48,621 nucleotides of DNA from the IMG/VR virus record IMGVR_UViG_3300017708_001831, positions 1 through 48,621 of that record, one strand, 5' to 3'. Of this stretch, positions 21,601 to 27,098 are shown one piece after another. This DNA is from a virus. A program made the translations under genes and the position numbers. How positions within the stretch are numbered: the stretch's first letter is position 1; every line of letters starts with the position of its first letter. The notes beneath the pieces are model-generated. The model was not told the DNA's origin. It did no database searches and saw only the letters and a list, made by a program, of their open reading frames with translations.

Positions 21601-24600
21601 GCAACAGTTTATTCAATTGAACAACTTGCAGTTGTTGGTGAATATGCCCTTCGTAATTATCTTTATGAGCAAGGTGCTAATGCATCTGCACCTAATTACA
21701 ATGCACTCTATACTACTGAAACTGGTTACAGAGATAGTGAATCTACGACTGACATAGATTCGGTAGTCTTCAGACTCCGTGACTTGGTAGATATTGCTGT
21801 AGGTATTCTTGCTCCTTCTGGAGATGCTGGTCGTGCCGCTGCTAAGAACCTTCTTTATAATAGAAATTACTATAAAAACGAAATTACACAAAATGTAAAT
21901 AATCAGTTTGGTGCTAATTCTTGGACTTATGATGATTTCTTAGATGATATGGTTGATAATGTTGTTCATGACATCATTACCACAGATACATCATCAACAT
22001 CTAGTGCTTATGATGTATTCCTTGAGAATATCGGGGGCAGTGCAGAATTTGCAGTTAATGAAGTAGTTACTTCTAGCGGTGGAGGAACTGCAACAATTCT
22101 TGAATATTCAAGAGAAGATACATTCATGGTTGTAGGTACATTCACAGGAACTGCATGGGTTGCTGGAGATACCTTAACTGGTGCGAATGGTGGTACTGCT
22201 ACTATTGCATCTGGTCTTGGAGGTTCTGTTCAATTTAACGGTACTAATTATACCCGAGTTGCAAGTAGTCCTGATTTCCAGTTTGGAACTAATGCTATCA
22301 CCATTGAAGCATGGATCTACAGAACTTCAACAGGTGCGTTCCAAGTAATTGGGTCTGTACAGGACAATTTCAACCTGTTTATTAATAATAATGGTATGGG
22401 TTTCTATGGTGGTTCTGGAGCTAGTTTCTTTAGTCGCTCAGCCACTTTTGCTCAAAACACTTGGTATCATGTTGCCATTGTTAGAGATGATGTTTCCATC
22501 GGTAGCACTAGATTGTATGTAGACGGTGTTCAAATTGGTCTGTCGGGTTCATGGCTCACTGACTATAGCAGTGCTATTGAACCTCTTATTGGTCGCAATA
22601 GTCTCACTGGACTAACGTATGCTAATGGGTATATTTCAAACCTTAGAGTTGTTGAAAGTGCTCTGTATACTGCAAACTTTACTCCACCTGTAACTCCGTT
22701 GAGTGCAATATCTAACACTGCACTGTTAACATGTCAAGGATCTACAAGTGATAATGGTCCTAGTGGTCATTCTATCACTGAAGTTAATTCTCCAGTATCT
22801 AGTACTGTTACTCCATTTGCTACTGCTGGTGGAATCAGTAATGTATTTACTTGGTTCAATACTCCAACTAATGTTAAATCTCTTGGACTAGCAAGAACTA
22901 TTACCTCAAATATTACTGGGCAGGTTGCTGGTATTAACTTGCTTACTAATCCAGAAAATATAGCATTAGGTCTTAATACTGGACTGTCTACTGGAGTGAC
23001 CGCTGATGCAACTGCTTCTCCTGATGGTACATTGACTGCTGATAAAGTTTATGCTGGTACTGCCAACAGCGAGCATTCGAGATATAAGAATTATACTCTT
23101 ACTGCTTTTGAAACTTTCGATGGTAGTTCAGTTAAATTTGATAATGGAACAGAAACATTCGACACAGGTTCTACTTCGGGCGATTCTGAACAGCAGTTTA
23201 CAACTTCGATCTTCTTGAAGTCAGGTGAATTCTCCAGAGTACGTTGGGAATTAGGTCTTGATGCTGGTGCTGCTACAAGAAAACTGGCATTCTTTGATAT
23301 TAATCTTTCTGATGGTACATTCTCTGGAACTCCGTTTACTCCTCAGGGTGGTATTACGGTAAATGACCACGGTCTTATCCCATATGGTAATGGATGGTAT
23401 AGAGTATTCATTACAGCAACGTTCTCCTTCGGTGTTTCTGAACTTCGCTCGACTCTGTATGTGAGAAATGCATCTGGTATTGCTTCTTATGCTGGAGACG
23501 ACGTATCTGGTGTTTATGCTTGGGGTTTGAAACTCAATAAGGGAGTTATCGATCCATATGCAGCAGTATCTGGCGAAGTATTCTATTCTGATACTGAGTT
23601 TAATGTTAAAACATATACTTTAGATTTGCTTCAGGATTATATGTCAAGTGCTCTTGACAACACATTATTATCTCCTTCGGGCATTGCTGGATTCTTTAGT
23701 TACTATGATCCAACAGCAGCTTCAGAATATTCCTTGAATTCGTTCTCGGCATTGGTTAGAAATGGGTTGAATATTGTTAATAGACAACTTGCTGATGATA
23801 CACATTATACCCAATTACAAACAATTAACGGTATTACTGTTCCAAGTGAGACTTATGGAACTAGAAATGTTCCTGTTGGTATTAGTGGTGGGATTCAAGG
23901 TTCTGACTATATCTACGGTATACAAAGTGATGTATATGGTGAAGTTGAATCTGTTACACTGAATGAAGGATTTGTTGTTAAGGTTTACAAGAGATTCCGA
24001 ATTGATGGTGATATCACTGATGGACCATTCACAATGAATGAATCTGTTCAGAAGCAAGGTTCTTCTGGAGTAACAGGTACTGTTTATGGATTCTTTGAGG
24101 ATGAAAACTTCAAATATATTGACATTGAAATCACTGCAGGAGTTTGGGCAATCACCGATACTATTGTTGGTGCAACTAATTCCACAACTGCTCAAATCAG
24201 TGCCATTGAAGATAGAATTCACATTATTGACCTTAAGGGTGAATTTAGTAATGATATTCCATTCAAAGCATTTACTAGTGGAGCAACTGCTACGCCAACA
24301 GGATTCATTAAGACTGAAGCAGCAGTAACTAGTAATACTGGTGGTAGACTCATTGTAGATACAGAATCTTTGATTGGAACCTTTGAATCTAATGCAGTTG
24401 TTTATCCAAATACATCTAGACAGTATCTGGATGTGTCTAAATTTGCTGGTCTTGATGTTGGTGTTGGTGATAAGATTGCTTCTACTGGATACGCAAGACT
24501 TGGAATTTCTATCCTGAGTAGTCTTAATGACTTCACAGTTGGAAATAGACTCTATCGCGTTATTGCAGGTCAGCAAGATTCTTCAACATATGGAATCATC

Positions 24601-25833
24601 ACAAAGATTGACCTTGATAATAACTTTATATACGTCAGTGAGTATCAAGGTAGTTTCGCAAATGGAGACCAGGTTGGTGATTATGGAATTGCATCCAATA
24701 TACCACTTGGTTATGCTACAGTTAATACTAGAATTGTTAACACAGGATCTGCATCTGCAAGGGTTCAAGATATTCGTAATGTTGGTATCAATAAGAGATT
24801 ATATCTTACTGATATTGCAGGAACTTTCGCGGACACAGATGCAATTAAATCTTCTGATGGATATGAATCTGCAATTCTTAGTATTGTTGATCTCAAGGCA
24901 AGAGTCAAACGTTCCTTTAAAGGATTTGATGGTACACAAACTAACTTTAAACTTTCTACGGATAATGGCACGCAATATTTGCCTGATCCTGAAGGTCACA
25001 TGCTCATCTTTATCAATGGTGTCTTGCAACCTCCTGGTGCTACAAACGCATTCACGGCATTCTCTGATGAAATCCAATTCACAGAAGCTCCTGAACTTGG
25101 TTCCTCCTTCACTGGATTCTATGTTGGTAAGTTGAGACAACTTGACGATATTTCGTTCGAGTTTGATTCTTTACGCCAATCCTTCAACTTGAAGCGTAAT
25201 GATGTATTCTACTCATTGACTTTGACTGAAGGTGTACAATCTAGCGTTATTCGACCTGAAAATAATATCATTGTCTCGCTCAATGGTGTTATTCAGGAAC
25301 CTGGAATTGGATTTGAAATTGTTGGTTCTAGAATTATCTTCTCTGAAATTCCTCGCTTTGGTTCTTCATTCGTTGCGTTCTCTTACGTTGGGTCTGAAGC
25401 AGACGTTGATGCAGCAGAAGTTATTCCACCAGTCGAACCAGGTGATTTGATTCAAATTCAGGGTGAAACAGATGACCGCGAGGTTGCTGTTATTGAATCT
25501 TCTAACTCTTTGATTACTTTCGACTACTTGGGTTCCGTCTTCGGTCAAGGTGCTCAAGGAACGGCAAATCTTACAACGGGTACAATTGATACAGTTTCAG
25601 TGACATCAGGTGGTTCTGGATATACTTCACGTCCATCTGTGAGACTGGATTCTATCTCTGGTTTTGATGGTCAAGTCCGAGCTCTTGTAGGTGTTGCGGG
25701 TGTCGAAGTTACATCTGCTGGTTCTGGATATAAGAATCCAGAAGTTATTGTAGAGAGTATAGTTCCTGATGACTGGACTCCACCAAATCTTGCCGACTAT
25801 GGTGAAGAATTGGTCGATCCTGAAATTGTTTGA
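6670..25833 (+). CDS. Giant mosaic tail/baseplate-associated protein (6387 residues)
   Basis: One uninterrupted frame. Blocks by eye: 1-60, N-terminal block with FFGSEYPLFNKFIEYYYR; 138-295, two FDG..F/NG..I.F units; 305-620, eight G-x-G-Y repeats; 657-737, a block (KDFYSAKGTSFSIAYLFKLL) that I associate with marine T4-like tail proteins; 1127-1360, six more repeats; 1365-1580, YHYH-like domain; 1607-1618, EF-hand loop; 1825-2213, probable beta-propeller; 2230-2425, 4179-4346 and 5186-5358, LamG-like domains; 3456-3498, a second apparently conserved block ending HPASFKVFGELNI; 4390-5117, four helical repeats; 5423-5635, carbohydrate-binding-like; 6084-6241, two FDG-type units. There is no membrane segment. 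It follows gp6, where T4 has gp7, but no gp7 similarity is evident. A peripheral baseplate or fibre-like adhesin is the likely role. Confidence 0.75.
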   Translation: MNINKVSQSVRANTPDFFGSEYPLFNKFIEYYYRSQEKTGLGQNIVNNFLQYLDIDKLDIGILDGATKVVENVTPTDDVIIVESVDQFLEENGSVLIGDEVIYYESVTSSPNIALSPGISYEQVRVKWRTLSNLIDSFDGTTNTFPLVSQDIPISVPTAQHLVVQNYGQVLIPNVDYTINGTSIQFTNPPRARIPADDNSATYIFYLSGFIENPIIAVDNISNSFGNDVKSFKMTLNGQKYEPIVDEYVVAIYDNRLLTPKVDFYIDKDSFIFNTPPLNGRILSIHSIEAPIPSFGSGAIGFSRVNGSGEITDVLINETGSGYRFDYPPQVNISSETGTDASVSSLVDGVKTVQLLSGGKGYSSTNPPIAQIEQPTKIGSKIAVLKTTVTNGSVDSLTIENSGSGYTFTPRVTFKQPGGAKIAAPTVTNEQITGTIVITEPGFGYSTPPLVYIDEPTGLNGIKAAFSTTISESGELTSVNILNPGQGYESVPKLKIIDPVGAQILDVRVDGDGRVIGIDLLDGGSGYEDIPSIYIVDDRVDTRGVYIGGSNATAVASIFNGRITDINIDNFGTGYSADNPPTVIIQNPPSAKASVEIGLNEITGFDVNQSGTGYTKASLVGCARASSGVTSYTESGNAVFSNNTVASSFSADTEVKCLDALFVKRLLDKYTEQFLPDVPSLDYKSIDVRTSIKTIKDFYSAKGTSFSIAYLFKLLYGETVSISYPKDQIIKPSAATWSVDTILRATLVSGDPTNIKDALLTQEEDIADPNIKNASALVENYISIKTSDVEIFELVLSEETIEGEFVVPYKTKLAEPLDTTASIITVDSTIGWPERNGKFIIGGTELIEYKEKSLNQFIECTRSANGIVEDWDSATEVTSNFRVYLNRNTLQEVVMDIVGIVDAQQTTLTDTGSYYLPGDKLNISKLGGTSDIPELNTWLYNVKKLIEVTSITFGGVNDQSATVTCSNPHGLLVGDQVTVYGANPIIYNGTFLVTSRDSETVFQYQLPQPGLVIPQGNILVSIDLNKGKSDNSAVFNAIGPYTTNVQNSFFNDNYVYVASTGIPNYKIGPFPGSALLPGNQRKLNRFPLLSTTISNKNLIQPGAIGTWINGVSIWSYKSPVTKTFGAVTDISIVNSGESYDAAFPPSITIAGGGGTGASASVTVNGSINEITVLTGGSGYTSSPLVSIVGGGGSGASATAIITKGVVSRILIVDGGTGYTSQPSISIVGGEGTGATGEASVRGPIKSISVDAGGESYTSEPAITLSSGSGAVAQSIVSDGRIISIAIISAGQGYTTPPIVTIQGDGFGAIARASIDRTGENAGRVTSIEIINRGIGYTQGQTIINMDSVGQGATFSANVFEWTYNLQETSTFDGADGSVFIGYNNQYGGEYAHLSNPQRLRYILGDNLTEVNSVVSEIDDSLEHSPIIGWAFDGNPIYGPYGYNDPTDQTSNILRLQSSYKLKSNLVYDDVTNPYPSRTAGPLLNDEPAGKFIEDYEYSFSLGDLDQYNGRFCKTPEYPEGRYCYFVTIDNTTVGDPVFPYVLGPSFNSVVDEWNLSSTAIQQNIPTGVVRFRDPYENVDIDVDRAPNASTNSLSLENGDILLFEVEDENRDGIISADELDDPDQVFEESPLQLFDYFPTVRFDSKVDIEVETTTKFEDASVTGFTIENAGQNYQVDDRLLFDNDNTGGTGVSARISRIKGEDIASYNFETLSGSNFGVLTTSEPHNIIAGDTVFVDYTPVMNNTSKQFVVRQYKGIEQINIIQTGSGYNEDIPPVITIDGDGEAGELSATVTSVGSIENVSILNSGSGYSTNPRVILSHPQIFKKADYYVSLISNNDYVKVNDVVVNDRKESFICGKTKDSSGNTVAFVAKLSATGVKEWERNLELPSTQNYAEFERILVDGNDIWVVGNNRPNSVILDSYNPDIIIAKYAQADNGLSATLTFQKAYAGISGATREDVITSIKKMSDTEFVIGGYTNTNSANPYDAFIASINVDGTFSVKRKLASINKSEKLTDLLVVGTDVYFTLETAATVSSDDIKVSVGKVTIGTSVIEIDWINEISSSLYSFMDSSIVIDEFNELYVPCALRLKTDNETKNVFWVGKFDTSGTQIWNYAYAAPGRDITLASNSSIDIFGDLNIAYTRTDNVTDLKTVATVKIDYTGKIVNHSISEFDDDNIEGITVHALDTDTSGDVHVFGQTSWNRNEFIFEFSETDTATDKTGHYTPTLIGNDATDSLTLAGDGYAKLFGKDIASPSNWENAAIKFPAADLGTKLNEDWTIEFMLYKDATNSDTHSQTQQTLLAIGDATDATGGLWLYYDISNGQLELVVTNNATTINATGSGLTSTQTNMFADDSWQFIGLTKSGDSFTAYVNGVQIFTGTVANTALGSKDLHFGNIPGKNGTTAAFVSNYQGQYYIDNLRLRNRTITPTVPSDVLTIPPTASFALAFDWADDAWFTTNMNQYDYIDYNGFGLKVDKTADAIRLGDQGLQSNTGVSFERTAVTPVTGATLVLSTGEFVLAGAGFQSLDFDSAVTTMTQDTETLTYTQDVWSSRTATVPSPGSQKLKVEAVVKDRYYFKVTPTLKIDNIQELTINQFFRFTTNTKLVLRDDAGAFINSGYIVKVDSPNNKIYLAVNNNSWSDDLNTGNLVTEQFDEQSSFGIVGPIPNDINEINAFNFIQVNNTTPGTFVVDLATYDSPTGGTNNLDQFATFKPYSDDDYNIRIDEVSGSSPFVVGSVVTINSGDITFNSTYSEATITNVTGVLKITLITNLKKKLQVTAVSNSDEVYVITQTAHYLSAGEMLYIDGNPTQTVGGVVYDEYDGSFAVESVVSPLEFTYKLPSVAVSSPATSAGSVDIFIKSPVLKMYYGHQYVFNLGHSTMAGGNLSFSKDNLYKLEYSFNSIERIGTPGVTGEGQPIPTVKLKVDKNIVTNISYYFDPSRTTDDTSPVIKNSYLDVVDSPYKGTFLVSGVSGGTITRGADVIKFPLINEPEGNAEVSTSSYSTSSKKAVGSISNIRIVNAGGFYQKLPVVSGIQSTRNIERVQINEPGTEYAVGTYNTIPIQGDGEGGLVQITVADGQDSEGVTIPGQIQEVVVTSAGKGYTTASIDVESIDGILGAGLTGSGAELVVVIPPFGTGASIFTIGTNVGKIKKLKNNNFGYDYPHDYTLRPEITFPLNAQLTSTSILDSITVTDPGSGYSQAPAVVVTGGGGSGAIAEASIKNGRLDQIIVKDPGSGYSSTPIVSLRSSFNYVVNLDLGLLQFAFPHGIPNGSQVTLNVVDTGDGADFPLAAGALGRLNASTTYFAITGTANSLEDDQMKLAITASNAELGDSITFANAGNGRQQVQTESFGGSATGNVITSTFLAGELVYQGDSLDTAIATGYVSTNSGWQVGPRLLKIVDYVGEFVEGQSITGTISKSSGIISDLKVAKGVLDIGSITKTTGQFIDDVGKPSEIIQKIQDSYYYQDFSYAVKSAVSISEWKDILIKNVHPASFKVFGELNINEYGSIPNKETDFELVKSVELAREAIVPNIQNFALVEPVYSEFNNTEVLFRQKRLTSSENILTSVVQRLDDISSLFDGVRISFPLTVNGENVVANSSQLMIVLNGVAQTPNTSFEIQSDSIVFSEPPSPPASVKYVNVSIDQIDTFELTFTNISGIFPNIGNDLVGTASNARLTVTKVVGNNVFGFVVEGTFIIGELCTVGATGFASNLSSITAIDNLGLFTFGETVTNLTGDTAKVEQINLETGQENAIAELRYTIGAATASFEVIDRSSYTDSPVASGVFVVNESYQIGSEIIKVLTITNNSDSTTLGVLRGQQGTQASAKTENTPIYGTQIEVTGDLTLSKTAGTYQSTPGLFDIQLNDVVIGAASGVVARITATSIFQDPITQEFISQINISEGSSFFGLLFNRIASNTYPNVVLDDISQSQVNIVEFDDNTTAFDTSFPANEPINNFVVPYDNAVGTLQNDEYIRNYKIEYGNSNGNFTASEGLKIRKLTFKDRIGTGFFSAGQVIRTQDTKGEVIGYSQASKVIYIGKIGRTLPTGADYHTVTFVQGSQLNTYHKKFSTASLALSKGTSAHTFISGVDNAIALTGGGAGPFTAASGTAYDPLTGLMIIEIGTHSLTTSDSVTIADDGVVFTCDSDNDTNNYAYPRATDAASGTALNISAVTSTTITVNVGAVPIDEYVTIPTSTEFGFGTGALTIECYIKPLNVAGNKTIFDMRTTATEVSPYLYLDGANLKYYVNGSDVITGTANLVADTWYHVAISRNGSTTKMFIDGVQDGADYSDGSDYGSTKPVRIGAAFDAGNVYTGYVDEFRISDTARYTAAFTSLNGIFQGDANTKLLLHFDGINGQTYTEDWSGGESFTNLEEFNNDAILATSRVTGAPAGFAGKTHRYIDAANLITVNKDFIAKEAVYLLTQQYPSLTIPGGNVNCEDDIRDILDAIVEDMRNGSNNHMWDAAALYVNRNLNPVTLNHVETEITETIWAYNKVNDILQYIINNVLWTVSGNHGLTQKTDTTITDSSTSSLTQISPTTATYDHTNGDFVLTIGSHSLTTSSRIALAGDSIAFTCASDNNQRVLTYPDPDSASYNSVLPITAVTATTITVNVGTPPTDSTGYSTHTFNGDGSTLANAITVLDYTTGDCADVYSTIGNLIDILTDTLTEAETPTNTATGDHLATITKVTPAYEFIGGTVDAYLEVPITADYHDGALDVVYTNQIDLDSRYRFYDAANLLRANSSVIVDKAAADMIARYPDLNLDMPRNSDGSGAGTLRCKTDLALILDGIIDDVRDGGNRNTVQAGNFYLGQNDELLHIRLQVFQSVYAHERLAYYAKQAITGDLDYTNTDDIITGDWGITNDAGGCQNVKDVIDTLTATLNDIIAPTSADFEIGADRLYFNRQYIAEEITGLTTAEFTYTLNNINYLAFSYPGSNGEVTCQRDLKLILLGIISDLQTGGTNSTIAAIKTYLNSDNTLNHIENELLATVYSIEQLAVVGEYALRNYLYEQGANASAPNYNALYTTETGYRDSESTTDIDSVVFRLRDLVDIAVGILAPSGDAGRAAAKNLLYNRNYYKNEITQNVNNQFGANSWTYDDFLDDMVDNVVHDIITTDTSSTSSAYDVFLENIGGSAEFAVNEVVTSSGGGTATILEYSREDTFMVVGTFTGTAWVAGDTLTGANGGTATIASGLGGSVQFNGTNYTRVASSPDFQFGTNAITIEAWIYRTSTGAFQVIGSVQDNFNLFINNNGMGFYGGSGASFFSRSATFAQNTWYHVAIVRDDVSIGSTRLYVDGVQIGLSGSWLTDYSSAIEPLIGRNSLTGLTYANGYISNLRVVESALYTANFTPPVTPLSAISNTALLTCQGSTSDNGPSGHSITEVNSPVSSTVTPFATAGGISNVFTWFNTPTNVKSLGLARTITSNITGQVAGINLLTNPENIALGLNTGLSTGVTADATASPDGTLTADKVYAGTANSEHSRYKNYTLTAFETFDGSSVKFDNGTETFDTGSTSGDSEQQFTTSIFLKSGEFSRVRWELGLDAGAATRKLAFFDINLSDGTFSGTPFTPQGGITVNDHGLIPYGNGWYRVFITATFSFGVSELRSTLYVRNASGIASYAGDDVSGVYAWGLKLNKGVIDPYAAVSGEVFYSDTEFNVKTYTLDLLQDYMSSALDNTLLSPSGIAGFFSYYDPTAASEYSLNSFSALVRNGLNIVNRQLADDTHYTQLQTINGITVPSETYGTRNVPVGISGGIQGSDYIYGIQSDVYGEVESVTLNEGFVVKVYKRFRIDGDITDGPFTMNESVQKQGSSGVTGTVYGFFEDENFKYIDIEITAGVWAITDTIVGATNSTTAQISAIEDRIHIIDLKGEFSNDIPFKAFTSGATATPTGFIKTEAAVTSNTGGRLIVDTESLIGTFESNAVVYPNTSRQYLDVSKFAGLDVGVGDKIASTGYARLGISILSSLNDFTVGNRLYRVIAGQQDSSTYGIITKIDLDNNFIYVSEYQGSFANGDQVGDYGIASNIPLGYATVNTRIVNTGSASARVQDIRNVGINKRLYLTDIAGTFADTDAIKSSDGYESAILSIVDLKARVKRSFKGFDGTQTNFKLSTDNGTQYLPDPEGHMLIFINGVLQPPGATNAFTAFSDEIQFTEAPELGSSFTGFYVGKLRQLDDISFEFDSLRQSFNLKRNDVFYSLTLTEGVQSSVIRPENNIIVSLNGVIQEPGIGFEIVGSRIIFSEIPRFGSSFVAFSYVGSEADVDAAEVIPPVEPGDLIQIQGETDDREVAVIESSNSLITFDYLGSVFGQGAQGTANLTTGTIDTVSVTSGGSGYTSRPSVRLDSISGFDGQVRALVGVAGVEVTSAGSGYKNPEVIVESIVPDDWTPPNLADYGEELVDPEIV
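7600..8520 (+). repeat. G-x-G-Y beta-repeat block 1 (eight units, protein level)
   Basis: Within the giant gene, about residues 311-617, eight units end in GSGY, GKGY, GSGY, GFGY, GQGY, GSGY, GTGY and GTGY at intervals of roughly 35-50 residues. Each has the form strand, G-x-G-Y, P-P-x-V-x-I, Gly-rich turn, strand. The units are diverged at DNA level, so this is an old array and not a recent tandem duplication. Confidence 0.75.
10048..10740 (+). repeat. G-x-G-Y beta-repeat block 2 (six units, protein level)
   Basis: Within the giant gene, about residues 1127-1357, six units (GESY, GSGY, GTGY, GESY, GQGY, GIGY) are spaced about 35-40 residues apart. Most have a very Gly-rich turn such as GGGGTGASA or GGGGSGASA. 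These units are more alike than those of block 1, which suggests later expansion. Confidence 0.75.
19837..22020 (+). repeat. Four helical repeats in the giant protein
   Basis: Units lie at residues 4390-4500, 4719-4835, 4888-5002 and 5059-5117 (the last incomplete). The shared pattern is D-A-A-N-L (or a variant), about five residues, then a helix with E-A/E-I, then a YP-type turn, a single Cys followed by x-x-D-[IL], a helix of the type ILDAIVEDMRNG, and then L-N-H-[IV]-E and a last helix. The first three units are 110-117 residues long. They are the only strongly helical part of a mostly beta protein. Confidence 0.7.
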
Positions 25834-25845
25834 CCCTGGTAAACT

Positions 25846-25853
25846 AATAAATA
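25846..25853 (+). promoter_or_regulatory. T4-late-type promoter box (AATAAATA)
   Basis: AATAAATA lies in the 39-base gap after the giant gene, 19 bases before ATG 25873. It would give a very short leader. It matches the other late boxes at 4177, 31699 and 41039 except at the variable first base. Confidence 0.5.
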
Positions 25854-25872
25854 ACTAAAAACGTAGCAAGTA

Positions 25873-27093
25873 ATGGCTAAGCAATCACTTAATCTTGGTA
25901 CTGTCGCCAACGATAACACGGGGGATACCCTCCGTGCTGGCGGCGATAAAATTAATGATAATTTCACTGAGCTATATGATGCTGTTGGGGCTGGAGGAGA
26001 AATCCGAGTTAGCATAGCTAATGCTGCGGCAAATCAAGTTTTAAAATTTAATGGAACTAACTTTGTACCATCTGATTATTCATCTCTGACTTCAGCATTG
26101 AATGTCAATGGCAACTCGATTATTTCCTCTTCAAACGCTAACATTGTAATTGCTCCTAATGGGACGGGAAATGTTAGTTTAAGTTATGGGACTGGAACTG
26201 CGACCTTTAATGGTAGTACAAACATTGTAGATTTTAGTACCGCAATCTATTATAAGAATGAATATGCTGCTATAGGTAATGCTCCTGCTGCTGCTACTTA
26301 TCCTGGATATTTTTTCACCGTAGATGGTGATGACAATCCATATGTAAATATGAACATTACCGCTGGTGGTGTTGGTGATACTAGAGCAGCATTACTTACT
26401 CAATATTCTAGTATTGATGATTTACTTGATGTTGATATTACAACTAATGCACCTACCACTAATCAAATTTTGAAGTGGGATGGTAGTAACTTTGTTCCTG
26501 CCGATGATGCTGCTGGAATTGGTTCTATTAATTTATTTGCAACTGTTGCTGGTGATACTGGTTCTACAACAGCAAATAGTCAAACAGATACATTAACTAT
26601 CTCTGGTGGAACTAACATTACAACCGCAGTTAGTGGTGATACATTAACCATTAACTTTGATGGTACTTTAACAACAACACTTGCTGCTCTTACAGACACT
26701 AATGTTACTGGTATTACTCAGGGTGATTCTTTATATTGGAGTGGAACTGAATGGGTTGTAACTCGTAGTCCAATGACTTGGTGGGAAGTTAATGCAAATG
26801 GTGCATCTGATTATACTTTCAGTGGTCCTGGATTTCCAACTACTGCAAATGACCCTACAATCTACGTGACGAGAGGGGCAACATACGCATTCGATAACTC
26901 GGTGCAAGCGGGTGCTCACCCATTCAGAATTCAGAGCACCCAAGGATTGAGTGGTACTCCATATACCTCTGGACAATCTGGTAGTGGTTCTAGTGTGTTG
27001 TATTGGACTGTACCAATGGATGCACCAACTACACTGTATTACCAATGCACAATCCATGCTGCTATGAATGGAACAATTAACGTCGTAAGTTGA
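25873..27093 (+). CDS. Virion protein with C-terminal cupredoxin-like domain
   Basis: The 406-residue product starts with LNLGTVANDNTGDTLRAGGD and KINDNFTELYDAVG, an N-terminal module common in phage tail-fibre proteins. The middle has two similar segments, NQVLKFNGTNFVPSD (about 54-68) and NQILKWDGSNFVPAD (about 197-211), of a tail-fibre repeat type. Residues 301-406 look like a cupredoxin: T-Y-A-F-D-N, A-H-P-F-R-I, then Y-Y-Q-C-T-I-H-A-A-M-N-G-T-I. Candidate type 1 copper ligands are His349, Cys392, His395 and Met398; the C-x2-H-x2-M spacing equals that of amicyanin. The protein lies between the giant tail gene and a larger protein with the same site. It is almost surely a virion component; copper binding is inferred. 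Confidence 0.7.
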   Translation: MAKQSLNLGTVANDNTGDTLRAGGDKINDNFTELYDAVGAGGEIRVSIANAAANQVLKFNGTNFVPSDYSSLTSALNVNGNSIISSSNANIVIAPNGTGNVSLSYGTGTATFNGSTNIVDFSTAIYYKNEYAAIGNAPAAATYPGYFFTVDGDDNPYVNMNITAGGVGDTRAALLTQYSSIDDLLDVDITTNAPTTNQILKWDGSNFVPADDAAGIGSINLFATVAGDTGSTTANSQTDTLTISGGTNITTAVSGDTLTINFDGTLTTTLAALTDTNVTGITQGDSLYWSGTEWVVTRSPMTWWEVNANGASDYTFSGPGFPTTANDPTIYVTRGATYAFDNSVQAGAHPFRIQSTQGLSGTPYTSGQSGSGSSVLYWTVPMDAPTTLYYQCTIHAAMNGTINVVS

Positions 27094-27098
27094 GATAA

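Noticed and set aside
23815-24576. 253-codon open frame on the - strand
   Set aside because: It lies wholly inside the giant + strand gene, its product is Ser/Asn/Cys/Ile-rich without a recognisable fold, and it has no ribosome-binding site. It is a shadow of the + strand codon pattern, as are the other - strand frames (for example 45152-45619 and 16152-16406).
24527-25135. 202-codon + strand frame overlapping the giant gene in another phase
   Set aside because: The leucine- and glutamine-rich product is a frame-shifted reading of the repetitive beta protein. The true frame is continuous and carries recognisable motifs across the same bases.
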